The notes: a model not told the origin generated them from the letters alone. Shown: positions 25,028-32,724, numbered from the stretch's first letter. The stretch: DNA of 38,364 nt from Clostridia bacterium (GCA_910576325.1 CAJTIM010000033.1:1-38364); one strand, 5' to 3'. Numbers and translations are program-made.

Positions 25028-25594
25028 TTATTTTACGATCTCGCCGTATACGGTTCCTGCGCAGCCTGCCGCGTTGGACTCGTCGGTGTCAATGTGCATG
25101 GCCAGTGCGTATTTGGGACTTACGCGGACAATTACGTCGCCGAATACCAGGCTTCTGCCGTCGGTGTCTACTTTTACGGATACTACGTCTTTGTCTTTTA
25201 CGCCAAGCTTCTCGGCATCCTCGGGAGTTGCATGGATGTGACGCTTTGCTGCAATTACGCCTTCCTTAAGCTCTACTTCTCCTGCAGGTCCTACCAGCTT
25301 GCAGGCGCCGCTTCCTGCTATGTCGCCGGACTCACGGACAGGGGCCGTTACACCGATGGAACGGGCGTCTGTGAGGGACAGCTCGATCTGGGTCTCGGGT
25401 CTTACGGGTCCTAAGATGGAGGCTGACATTTCTTTTTTGGGTCCTACGATGGTTACTTTTTCGTTGCAGGCGAACTGGCCCGGCTGGGAGAGATCTTTTT
25501 TCTTGGTCAGCTCATAGCCTTTGCCGAATAAGGTTTCCAGATCCTCCTGTGTTACGTGCACGTGGCGTGCGGATGTTTCAACTACGAAATTCAT
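25028..25594 (-). CDS. pduL: Phosphate propanoyltransferase / phosphotransacetylase PduL
   Basis: A 188-residue PduL-type phosphotransacylase, unrelated to Pta, joining acyl-CoA and phosphate to acyl phosphate. Metal-binding His residues sit in ARHVHVTQEDL (about 9-19) and AAKRHIHATPEDAEKLG (about 113-129), the tandem beta-barrel halves. The N-terminus lacks the encapsulation peptide of microcompartment PduL enzymes, so it is likely a cytosolic housekeeping form. The partner ackA follows. SD AAGGAG. Confidence 0.94.
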   Translation of the reverse strand: MNFVVETSARHVHVTQEDLETLFGKGYELTKKKDLSQPGQFACNEKVTIVGPKKEMSASILGPVRPETQIELSLTDARSIGVTAPVRESGDIAGSGACKLVGPAGEVELKEGVIAAKRHIHATPEDAEKLGVKDKDVVSVKVDTDGRSLVFGDVIVRVSPKYALAMHIDTDESNAAGCAGTVYGEIVK

Positions 25595-25630
25595 AATCCA
25601 TTCTCCTTTTCTATTGTGGGATGTCGCAGG

Positions 25631-25659
25631 GATGAAACATTGATGATTGTTGTTTCATC
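25631..25659. promoter_or_regulatory. Inverted repeat upstream of pduL
   Basis: Perfect 8-bp arms GATGAAAC/GTTTCATC with a 13-base centre, about 37 bases upstream of the pduL start. Could be an operator or a leader hairpin. Confidence 0.4.
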
Positions 25660-25773
25660 GCCCATATCGCGGTGCGCGATTCTAATGTCTATTTTATGCG
25701 TTTTGTGGGTATTTTTCAAGTGGTGTTGGGGAAATATTTGTATTTTTCGTGGTACAAAGTGGGTGGGGGGGAC

Positions 25774-25984
25774 GGTGATGCGGAAAAAGGGGGCGGCAGA
25801 CTTTTCCATATCTGTGTTCGGACGGTTCTCGTACACGGCGTCTGCTCCGGACGTACATTACCTTGAAATGTTGTTGGTAGGAGTTAGATTTCTTGGTAAT
25901 GTTCGTCCGGCTCAGACGCCGTGTACGCGAACAGCCGGACACTTGATATCGGAAAAGCCTGCCGCCCCCTTTTTCCGCATCACC
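25774..25984. repeat. Family-2 giant palindrome, copy 2
   Basis: Arms of about 85 bases starting GGTGATGCGGAAAAAGG and ending CCTTTTTCCGCATCACC-like, core CGTACACGGCGTCTG against CAGACGCCGTGTACG. The core is shared with copy 1; the outer arms are different but again self-complementary. It lies between the lactonase terminator and the pduL leader. Confidence 0.85.
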
Positions 25985-26089
25985 TGACTTTGAAGGCGGT
26001 TGTTTGGGGGAATTTTGGGGGCAAAAATATGGTTGGTTTGTTTAGGGAATTAATGTGTAGGTTAGGGGATATTGGTGTAGGTCGGGGGA

Positions 26090-26127
26090 TAATTCTGAAA
26101 GGGACAGCCGGTATTTTCGGCTGTCCC
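26090..26127 (-). terminator. Terminator of the lactonase-like gene
   Basis: Perfect 10-bp stem GGGACAGCCG/CGGCTGTCCC with a 7-base loop, followed on minus by TTTCAGAATT. Confidence 0.75.
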
Positions 26128-26134
26128 CTTGGGA

Positions 26135-27184
26135 TTAGATTTCGGATACTAGGATGCAGTTGGGGGTCTCGATGGGAATGGGTTTGCCTTTCATGGTGAA
26201 GTATTTTTTTTCGTAGTTGATGTCGAATATGGTGATGCTGTTGCTTTCGTGGTTTAAGGATATGATGCGGCGGTTGTCGGGGAAGAAGTCGCCGGCTTTG
26301 GGGTAGTCGCCGCTGATGGGGAGGATGCAGATCTTCTCTAATAGGCCGGTTTCTTTGTCTACGTGGAAGATTCCGGCGGTGTTGTCGCCGGCGTTGGTGC
26401 ATAGTACTTTGGTTCCGTCTTTGGAGAAGCGCAGGGCGCTTGCGGCGCTGGTGGCGGAATGGTAGTCGTTTAGGGTGGAGACGGTTTGTATCAGCTCGAA
26501 GGAGGGATTTTTTCCGCTTCCGTCGTATTTGTATACGGTGATGTAGTTTTTCAGCTCGCTGATTGCGTAGGCGAACTTTCCGTCGCGGCTGAATTTGATG
26601 ATTCGGGGGGCGGAGTTTAGCTCGCACATCAGGAGATCTACCAGGGTGATTTTTCCGGTTCGGTAGTCGAATTTGTAGATTTTAATCTGGTCGGTTCCCA
26701 GGTCTACGGCGCAGAGGTATTTGCCGTCCGGGGTCAGATTGACGCAGTTTACGTGGGGGCGGAAGTTCCGTTCGGCTACGCTGCCTAAGCCTTTGTGGAA
26801 AATGCCGTCGGTGATTTCGCCTACGCTTCCGTCTTCATTCAGGCGCAGTACGGTGACTTTTCCGTCGTGCCAGCCGCCTACGAACAGGTATTTGTCTTCC
26901 TGATCGGTGGAAAGATAGCAGCCCCGCATGCCGTCTACGCTGGCGCAGTTTAACGGCTCCAGATCGCCGTCCGGTTGTATGATAAAGGAGCGCACGCCTT
27001 CGTCGGATATGGAATACAGGTGCTTGCCGTTATGGGACAGCTTGATGTAGGATGGGTTGTTGATGGGGATGACCTTTCGCTCGATCATGGTTCCTTCCTC
27101 TACATCCAGATCGAACAGATGGATTCCCTCGCTGCTGCCGTGGGTGTAGGTTCCTACATAGGCTACGTATTTTTTCTTTTCCAT
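26135..27184 (-). CDS. Lactonase-family seven-bladed beta-propeller (Pgl-like)
   Basis: A 349-residue cytosolic propeller of the YbhE/Pgl family (PF10282), which includes 6-phosphogluconolactonase. Blade repeats are visible: KYVAYVGTYTHGSSEGIHLF, PSYIKLSHNGKHLYSISDEG, FRPHVNCVNLTPDGKYLCAVDLGTD, ALRFSKDGTKVLCTNAGDN. The lactonase-type Glu/Arg/His residues cannot be assigned safely, and the family also includes muconate-lactonizing relatives, so the substrate is open. The start at MEKKKYVAY fits GGAGG 8 bases upstream. Monocistronic with its own terminator. Confidence 0.85.
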   Translation of the reverse strand: MEKKKYVAYVGTYTHGSSEGIHLFDLDVEEGTMIERKVIPINNPSYIKLSHNGKHLYSISDEGVRSFIIQPDGDLEPLNCASVDGMRGCYLSTDQEDKYLFVGGWHDGKVTVLRLNEDGSVGEITDGIFHKGLGSVAERNFRPHVNCVNLTPDGKYLCAVDLGTDQIKIYKFDYRTGKITLVDLLMCELNSAPRIIKFSRDGKFAYAISELKNYITVYKYDGSGKNPSFELIQTVSTLNDYHSATSAASALRFSKDGTKVLCTNAGDNTAGIFHVDKETGLLEKICILPISGDYPKAGDFFPDNRRIISLNHESNSITIFDINYEKKYFTMKGKPIPIETPNCILVSEI

Positions 27185-27235
27185 CTTTTTCTCCTCCATA
27201 TGATAATTTTTCTTAATTTCTGTATTTTTAAGTCT

Positions 27236-27400
27236 GTTATACCTTGTCGGACGAGGTCTGCTCTCTCCGAAGGGATATGCATGAATGAGGTGTCCGTAGA
27301 GTATGCCTTATTTGATTAAATCCGTTCACCCAGGAGAGGTATGCATGAATGGGGTGCCCGCAGGGTATATCTTATCGGACCAAGTCCAGCCACTCAAAAA
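27236..27400. repeat. 64-bp tandem repeat (about 2.4 units) between hemL and the lactonase gene
   Basis: A unit with TATGCATGAATG recurs at exactly 64 bases (27276 and 27340), and its tail GTATATCTTATCGGAC-like occurs three times (27236, 27300, 27364). Divergence between units is about 20-25 percent by eye. No ORF spans it. Confidence 0.75.
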
Positions 27401-27486
27401 ATATGTTCTACCGGAACATCTAAAGCAATTTTTCCGCAAAAGCTTTTATATATTGTGATAAGACTGACTTTCCGGACATATTTTGC

Positions 27487-28767
27487 TCATTGCAATAGGA
27501 AAAATTTGCGAACTGCTGTCAATGTCTCGTCAATCTCTTCCTCTGTAATCGCCGCGGAAACAAACATCGCCTCAAACTGTGAGGGCGCAAGGTAGATGCC
27601 TTCCCGCAGCATATGGGAAAAGTACCGGGCGAAGGCTTCCGTGTCCGAGGTCTTGGCGGATGCATAGTCATGTACCGGCTGCTTTGTGAAGAACAGACAG
27701 CCAAGGGAGCCTATGTGATTCAGCTGATAGGGGCTGTCTGCTTCTTTCAGGATTTCTTCCATTCCGGCAAATAAGAGGCCGGACTTTCTGTGAAGCTCCT
27801 CGTAAAAGCCGGGGGTGTCTCTAAGCAGACGTATCTGGGCCAGGCCGGCTGCCATAGCTACCGGATTGCCGCTTAGGGTTCCCGCCTGGTAGACAGGACC
27901 TGCCGGCGCTATCATCTCCATAACTTCTTTACGCCCGCCGTAGGCGCCTACCGGCATTCCGCCGCCGATGATCTTGCCGAAGGTGGTGAGATCCGGTTCT
28001 ATATTGTAATAGCCCTGTGCACCGGAGAGACTCAGACGAAATCCGGTTATTACCTCGTCGAATATCAGGAGGCTTCCCTGTTCCGTACAGATGCGGCGCA
28101 GGCCCTCCAAAAAGCCGGTTTCCGGAAGGACGACGCCCATGTTGGCGCCTACCGGTTCTACGATGACGGCGGCTATCTCGTTTTTGCAGGCGTCAAATAG
28201 CTTCTCAACGCTCTCCAAATCGTTGTAGACGGCCGTCAGGGTATCTGCAGTACAGCCGGAGGGAACGCCTGCACTGTCAGGTACGCCTGCTGTCATGACG
28301 CCGGAGCCGGCCTTGACCAGCATGGCGTCGGAATGTCCGTGATAGCAGCCGGCGAATTTTACGATCTTACTTCTCCCTGTGCAGCCTCTGGCTGCCCGGA
28401 CTGCGCTCATTACGGCTTCGGTTCCGGAGTTTACCATGCGTACCATTTCGACGGAAGGCACGATGCTGCAGATCAGATCGGCCATCTCCACCTCTGCCTC
28501 GGTAGCTGCGCCGAAGCTTAAGCCTTTTTTACATGCCTGCTCTACGGCGTCCAGAACTGCCGGATGGCTGTGGCCAAGAATCATAGGCCCCCAGGATCCT
28601 ACATAGTCAAGGTAGGTCCTTCCGTCCGCATCGGTCAGATGGGAACCCTGTGCGCCGGCGATAAACCGAGGGGTCTCTCCTACGGAGCCAAAGGCCCGAA
28701 CCGGGGAATTGACGCCGCCGGGGATGTGCTTTACCGCACGCTCAAAAAGCTTTTCTGATTTTGTCAT
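27487..28767 (-). CDS. hemL: Glutamate-1-semialdehyde 2,1-aminomutase
   Basis: A 426-residue class III PLP aminomutase making 5-aminolevulinate in the C5 tetrapyrrole route. PLP lysine Lys265 in TTFGKIIGGGMP; N-terminal HIPGGVNSPVRAF; GGWGP-type motif as VGSWGPMILGH; DEVITGFR near 238. Start and hemB stop overlap by one base (TAATG), so the two are coupled. hemA, hemC and hemD are not in the window. The likely end product is sirohaem or a corrinoid, as in many Clostridia, but this is inference. Confidence 0.96.
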   Translation of the reverse strand: MTKSEKLFERAVKHIPGGVNSPVRAFGSVGETPRFIAGAQGSHLTDADGRTYLDYVGSWGPMILGHSHPAVLDAVEQACKKGLSFGAATEAEVEMADLICSIVPSVEMVRMVNSGTEAVMSAVRAARGCTGRSKIVKFAGCYHGHSDAMLVKAGSGVMTAGVPDSAGVPSGCTADTLTAVYNDLESVEKLFDACKNEIAAVIVEPVGANMGVVLPETGFLEGLRRICTEQGSLLIFDEVITGFRLSLSGAQGYYNIEPDLTTFGKIIGGGMPVGAYGGRKEVMEMIAPAGPVYQAGTLSGNPVAMAAGLAQIRLLRDTPGFYEELHRKSGLLFAGMEEILKEADSPYQLNHIGSLGCLFFTKQPVHDYASAKTSDTEAFARYFSHMLREGIYLAPSQFEAMFVSAAITEEEIDETLTAVRKFFLLQ

Positions 28768-29750
28768 TATCCGATTCTCCCCTCGTCCATAAATTCTGCG
28801 ATTTCCGGTGCAAAATAGGTCAGATACAGATCCACGCCCGCCCGGTAAGCGCTTGCGGCTGTCTCGCAGATGATTGCGGCCTCGTCTATATAGCCTAAGG
28901 AGGCGGCCGCTTTTATCATGGCGTATTCTCCGCTTACGCTGTAGGCGGCTACGGGCAGATGTATCTCGTCTTTTACCTTGGCAAGAATGTCAAGATAGCT
29001 CATAGCCGGCTTTACCATAATGATGTCGGCGCCCTCTTCTACATCCAGGAGCGCTTCTTTCACGGCCTCACGGCTGTTGTGGTAGTCCATCTGATAGGAT
29101 TTGCGGTCGCCGAAGGCCGGGGCGCTGCCCGCCGCATCCCGGAAAGGACCGTAGAAGGCGGAGGCGTATTTTACGGCGTAGGACATAATGGGGGTTTCCG
29201 CATATCCGTTTGCGTCCAGTATGGTACGGATGGCTCCCACGCGGCCGTCCATCATATCGGAGGGCGCTACCATGTCCGCGCCGGCCTGTACCTGGGAAAG
29301 CGCGATTTTTGCCAGATAATCCAGGGTTTTGTCGTTGTCTACATACTCGCCATTTAAAATGCCGCAGTGACCATGGGAGGTGTACTCGCACATGCATACA
29401 TCACCGATGCAGTAGAGATCCGGGAACTGCTTTTTTGCTTCCCTGAAGGCCCTCTGTATGATGCCGTCATCTGCGAAAGCGCCGCTGCCGCAGGCATCCT
29501 TGTGCTCCGGGATCCCGAAAAGCATAACGCTTCCCACGCCTGCTTTTTGAAGCTTTTCCAGAGCATAGGGCATCCGGTCGATGCTGTAGCGGTACTGGCC
29601 CGGCATGGTGGGGATCTCTTCTTCTATCCCGGCGCCTTCTTTAATAAACATGGGGTAGATGAGAGAGCTTTTGTCCATGCGGGTTTCCCGGACCATTTTT
29701 CGTAAGCCTGCGCCGGTGCGCAGGCGGCGGGGCCTTTTGTTCATTTCCAT
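28767..29750 (-). CDS. hemB: Porphobilinogen synthase (delta-aminolevulinic acid dehydratase)
   Basis: A 327-residue enzyme condensing two 5-aminolevulinate molecules. The Schiff-base lysines are in YAVKYASAFYGPFRDA and MVKPAMSYLDIL. The Cys cluster CMCEYTSHGHCG marks the zinc-dependent class. The N-terminus RPRRLRTGAGLRKMVRET is typical. It precedes hemL and starts the small operon. The leader holds a GC hairpin just after the promoter and a 10-bp palindrome. SD AAGAGG, about 10 bases before ATG. Confidence 0.96.
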   Translation of the reverse strand: MEMNKRPRRLRTGAGLRKMVRETRMDKSSLIYPMFIKEGAGIEEEIPTMPGQYRYSIDRMPYALEKLQKAGVGSVMLFGIPEHKDACGSGAFADDGIIQRAFREAKKQFPDLYCIGDVCMCEYTSHGHCGILNGEYVDNDKTLDYLAKIALSQVQAGADMVAPSDMMDGRVGAIRTILDANGYAETPIMSYAVKYASAFYGPFRDAAGSAPAFGDRKSYQMDYHNSREAVKEALLDVEEGADIIMVKPAMSYLDILAKVKDEIHLPVAAYSVSGEYAMIKAAASLGYIDEAAIICETAASAYRAGVDLYLTYFAPEIAEFMDEGRIG

Positions 29751-29802
29751 ATTTGAAAAACCTCTTTTCCTTGTCTTTCTTTGAGCTTACGGCACATCCA
29801 AA

Positions 29803-29884
29803 ATACCGGTATGTCGAAGGAATCCTATTTTATTTTGATGTGTCCGGCTTTTTTGCAACACGGAAGGCGCCCGCAGGCGCTTCC
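29803..29884 (-). promoter_or_regulatory. hemB leader with palindrome and GC hairpin
   Basis: The leader contains a perfect ATACCGGTAT palindrome (29803-29812) and a GC-rich hairpin GGAAGGCGCC/GGCGCTTCC (29862-29871 with 29876-29884) starting about ten bases after the predicted transcription start. It matches no riboswitch class that I recognise. Confidence 0.4.
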
Positions 29885-29897
29885 TTAATCTGCTAAG

Positions 29898-29927
29898 AGT
29901 ATACCACATGTGCCTGGGTGGGTGCAA
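29898..29927 (-). promoter_or_regulatory. Promoter of hemB-hemL
   Basis: Minus-strand TTGCAC, 18-base spacer and TATACT with an extended TGG. Confidence 0.55.
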
Positions 29928-29953
29928 TGAGACTTTTTTGAAGTTTGTACGTA

Positions 29954-29990
29954 ACAGACAGGCCGGGGAGATTTCACCCGACCTGTCTGT
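29954..29990 (-). terminator. Hairpin after the cyclase-like operon
   Basis: A 13-bp stem with one mismatch, ACAGACAGG.CGGG/CCCG.CCTGTCTGT. No T-run follows on minus, so termination would be weak or factor-assisted. Confidence 0.5.
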
Positions 29991-30017
29991 TTGTAAATCA
30001 AAAGCAGACTTATCATA

Positions 30018-30251
30018 TTAAAATTTCAGCTCACACTCCTCCGGTGTCAGTCCGTAATATCCCATAACCGCATCCTGAACCCTCCAATCGTCAAACTGCC
30101 AATGCGTCGGAAGCTCCCCATGAATATTCCGATAATATTCCTTCATCCCTCTCACCTGCGCCATAATAGCTATCAGTTCATGGTACTCCCGATTCGAATC
30201 CACACGATTGTCAAAGACGGTCCATTCCCCGTTTCCTTCTATATCCCCCCC
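30018..30251 (-). pseudogene. Out-of-frame C-terminal part of the cyclase-like gene
   Basis: About 75 codons read DIEGNGEWTVFDNRVDSN and then AIMAQVRGMKEYYRN to the end ECELKF. They join the upstream cyclase-like frame if one G is removed from a run of seven G (30245-30251 on plus as C). Without the shift the only start is a GTG with no SD. I therefore read it as the displaced C-terminus of the same gene, giving a full product of about 344 residues. The shift may be a mutation, a phase-variable tract or a sequencing error. Confidence 0.7.
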
Positions 30252-31053
30252 GATAGACTGCCAAATCCGTATCCGGTATTAATACCTTGGGAATCAGCTT
30301 TTCATTTCGTTCCGACAGGAACATATGCTTCAGATAATTGTCCTGGGCGCCATGCTGAATCGGACTTTTTTCATCGGGCGAGAACCGAGGAACATAAGTC
30401 TGTCCGCTTACATACCACCCCATGCTTCCAAGGCTGAGAAGCTGTAAATACAAAGCCTCCTCCACCGAATCCGCCTTAATATGACTTAACCTCTCTTCTT
30501 TAAGGATCTGAATTTCATGCAAATCGTAATCACCGGTAACAAAATTACCTGCGCACGACAGCGGCTTATCCTCTTCCGCCAAAATTTCGCTGATACATTG
30601 AACCAAAGCCTCCGTTGTATCAAACAACGCATACACAGCGCCATTTTTATTGGGAACCTTTTTCTCAAATTGCTCACCGGCCTGCCCTGCCTGGGACAGA
30701 TAAACGCCCGTTACCTGTCCCCTGTCATTCCGGTATCCCACCAGACCGCAGAGAAATTTTCTCGCCGTCCGCAAAGGCTCCCTTAGTACCAGACTTTTAT
30801 CGGCATCTGCAAGAGACAATGCCGGAAAATCATCGGCCAGCCCCATTTCCGCCGGTTTAATGCTTTTATCCAAAATAGTGTGCGGCTTTGCCGCCGCGCC
30901 GTGGTCCAGTTTTTCAAGCGTATATACCCCGGCAGCCCGGAATGTTACCACCATATTGTACTCATTCATTACCTGCTCCAAGCCCCTTCGATGCTTTCCG
31001 GATATAAACCGCTTTTCCACTTCTTTCACTGCCTCACTGCCCGTATATCTCAT
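30211..31053 (-). CDS. Class II nucleotidyl cyclase-like protein (CyaA/EF/ExoY type), frameshifted near the end
   Basis: 280 residues as read. In order: VTFRAAG (Arg39), AAAKPHTILDKS (Lys56 and Lys63, spaced seven apart), TGDYDLHEI (Asp175 and Asp177), and IQHGAQDN (His234, Asn239). These align with CyaA MFRLVN (Arg41), ATKGLGVHAKSS (Lys58/Lys65), ADIDMFAI (Asp188/Asp190) and VQHGTEQNN (His298), the catalytic set of the anthrax-toxA cyclase family that makes cAMP/cGMP or other cyclic nucleotides from NTPs. The start overlaps the upstream stop (ATGA), so the two genes are coupled. The frame breaks at a G7 tract after residue 269; the rest lies in the next frame. No signal peptide. Homology was judged by eye and needs a profile search. 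Confidence 0.6.
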   Translation of the reverse strand: MRYTGSEAVKEVEKRFISGKHRRGLEQVMNEYNMVVTFRAAGVYTLEKLDHGAAAKPHTILDKSIKPAEMGLADDFPALSLADADKSLVLREPLRTARKFLCGLVGYRNDRGQVTGVYLSQAGQAGEQFEKKVPNKNGAVYALFDTTEALVQCISEILAEEDKPLSCAGNFVTGDYDLHEIQILKEERLSHIKADSVEEALYLQLLSLGSMGWYVSGQTYVPRFSPDEKSPIQHGAQDNYLKHMFLSERNEKLIPKVLIPDTDLAVYRGGYRRKRGMDRL

Positions 31054-32051
31054 CTCTCACCTTCTCCTTTTTCACGTCTGTTTTCCCGCAGGGTCCTGTT
31101 GTAATCCTCAATCATTTCCTTGAACTTTGATACAAATCCGATAATCGACATATCCGTATCCGTAGTGCTGTTGATATGGATACTCTTATCCGCCGGTGTC
31201 TCCTGCATATAATATCCCAGAATCTGAGGCGCCGTAAAGCGCACCGTTACGCTGTTGGCATTGGAATTTGCAGTTGCGGCTGACTGACCGGAGCTTGAAG
31301 CGGAAGAGCTGTTTCCGCTGAAAATCAGAAATCCTCCCCCCTGTGAAGCGTGGTCCTCAATGCTTTTTGCAAAGGAAACCGACATGGTTGTCTGCGATAC
31401 AAAGCGGATGGAAACATCCTTGGCAATGACAAAAGCCACCGGATAAGTTGGGAAGATACACTCATTCATCTCTGCAAAAAGCTTCTTAATCTCCTCGGGA
31501 TTGCCGCTTGTAAAGCTGGTATCGTTGTCTGCCGAAATCTTGCTGCTTGAAAAGTTATACATATTGTTGGTCAGAAGAAATACGCCCGGATTGAACCATT
31601 CCCGTTCAATCTGCACCTTGGCAAGATTCATCCCGATCTGAATCTCATGCTGCTTATTGTGGGCCTCGCACCACTTCAAAGCCGCATCGGTTCCCTTTCC
31701 GGCCGCTTCTGTCACGGCCGCCTGTTTCTCAAAGCATACTCCGGCGCTTTTTGTAACGGCCCCGATAAGCTTGCTGATCTTTTCAATCTTGGTATCCTCG
31801 CTGTCATTTGGATCGGATTTTACAAGACGGCTGGCTTCCTCGCTGGAGGGCGCTTCCAGTGTTCCGTCGGATTTTTTACTGCACAGCGAGAGGATTCCTT
31901 TGACTGCGTCTGCGGTTGCATTGACATTCACATTGACGCAATCCACCATTAACTTCCGGAAAGAAGCCTCCGCCTCCTCATAGGCCCTGTTCCATAAAGC
32001 TACCTCCGCATCGTCCGGTATGGTGGAGGTGAGCTTTGAAATGTTCATCAT
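31050..32051 (-). CDS. C-terminal part of the cyclase partner protein (unknown family)
   Basis: 334 residues if started at MMNISKLTS, where GGAG lies 7 bases upstream. Largely helical, with an acidic stretch (SDPNDSEDTKIEKISK), an ordered module VAFVIAKDVSIRFVSQTTMSVSF, a low-complexity Ser/Asn/Ala stretch at about 75-85 percent of the length (SASSSGQSAATANSNAN) and the tail QILGYYMQETPAD. No family recognised. Its 5' end overlaps the upstream frame by about 70 bases, and removing one C near 32058 would fuse the two into one protein of about 556 residues (EAENLMMNISK). I favour a frameshifted single gene; a separate coupled gene is the alternative. It overlaps the cyclase-like gene by 4 bases. 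Confidence 0.6.
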   Translation of the reverse strand: MMNISKLTSTIPDDAEVALWNRAYEEAEASFRKLMVDCVNVNVNATADAVKGILSLCSKKSDGTLEAPSSEEASRLVKSDPNDSEDTKIEKISKLIGAVTKSAGVCFEKQAAVTEAAGKGTDAALKWCEAHNKQHEIQIGMNLAKVQIEREWFNPGVFLLTNNMYNFSSSKISADNDTSFTSGNPEEIKKLFAEMNECIFPTYPVAFVIAKDVSIRFVSQTTMSVSFAKSIEDHASQGGGFLIFSGNSSSASSSGQSAATANSNANSVTVRFTAPQILGYYMQETPADKSIHINSTTDTDMSIIGFVSKFKEMIEDYNRTLRENRREKGEGER

Positions 32052-32724
32052 CAGGTTGCTCCGCCTCGGCCACAAGACCGTACCACTCCAGGTAAGCGTC
32101 TCTGCGCTCATTCGGATCGATGATCGTCCTCTTCAATTCTGTCTTTTTATCCACCTGCTTCTGGTTCCAGGCCGCTTTTGCCGACACATACTCACTGTAC
32201 AGCCGGTAGAACACCTGCTCTAAGGTCATGGAATCCTCCACGCCATTTCCGAAATCATACTGGTAAGGCGTCATAAGAACCTCCCGCAGCCTTACCTTCA
32301 TCTCAAAGAGATCCCGGTTGAGCTTGGGAGAAAGCATGTTCAGGGCGGTCCGGTATTGGTTCTGAAGCTGTCTTCCATTGTCGGAGGCTGTCATAAAGCA
32401 GGCGTCAAATAATTTATTCACAAGCTTGGATTCATTTGCCTTCACATGGGCCGGCTTCTCGCCGCTGACATCATACTGATAATCGGCCGCCTCGATAAGC
32501 GTACCCGGCAAAGTCATGCAGAAGTACTGATTGGGGTTATCGCCGCCGATGGCGTCCGTAATCTTTTCATAAAGCGTATCTAAAAAGCTTCCGCCGCCTC
32601 CCCCGCCGCCTGCGGGATTGTCCGCGCCCTTTGGCGCCTCCGGCACGCTTTTGGAGGCTTCTCCTTTCGGAGCAGGTGTCTGGGGTTCATTTGTGTTTTT
32701 TGCAGTCTCTTTCTTCTCTGGCAT
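31978..32724 (-). CDS. N-terminal part of the cyclase partner protein (unknown family)
   Basis: 248 residues as read. A disordered Pro/Ala/Lys leader (about 1-38) ends in a seven-Gly run, then SFLDTLYEKITDAIGGDNPN, YFCMTLPGTLIEAADYQYD and a helical region with RDLFEMKVRLREVLMTPYQYD. No signal peptide or membrane helix. The last residues after AEAEQ look out of frame relative to the next ORF and contain an unlikely His-rich end (HLHHTGRCGG). The start has a strong SD (GGGAGGT). First gene of the operon leading to the cyclase-like protein. It could be a carrier, chaperone or delivery partner; this is inference. Confidence 0.6.
   Translation of the reverse strand: MPEKKETAKNTNEPQTPAPKGEASKSVPEAPKGADNPAGGGGGGGSFLDTLYEKITDAIGGDNPNQYFCMTLPGTLIEAADYQYDVSGEKPAHVKANESKLVNKLFDACFMTASDNGRQLQNQYRTALNMLSPKLNRDLFEMKVRLREVLMTPYQYDFGNGVEDSMTLEQVFYRLYSEYVSAKAAWNQKQVDKKTELKRTIIDPNERRDAYLEWYGLVAEAEQPDDEHFKAHLHHTGRCGGSFMEQGL

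Noticed and set aside
25980..26627. 215-codon minus ORF rich in Arg/Pro/His
   Set aside because: Out-of-frame shadow of the lactonase-like gene. Its odd composition is due to the host gene's codon use.
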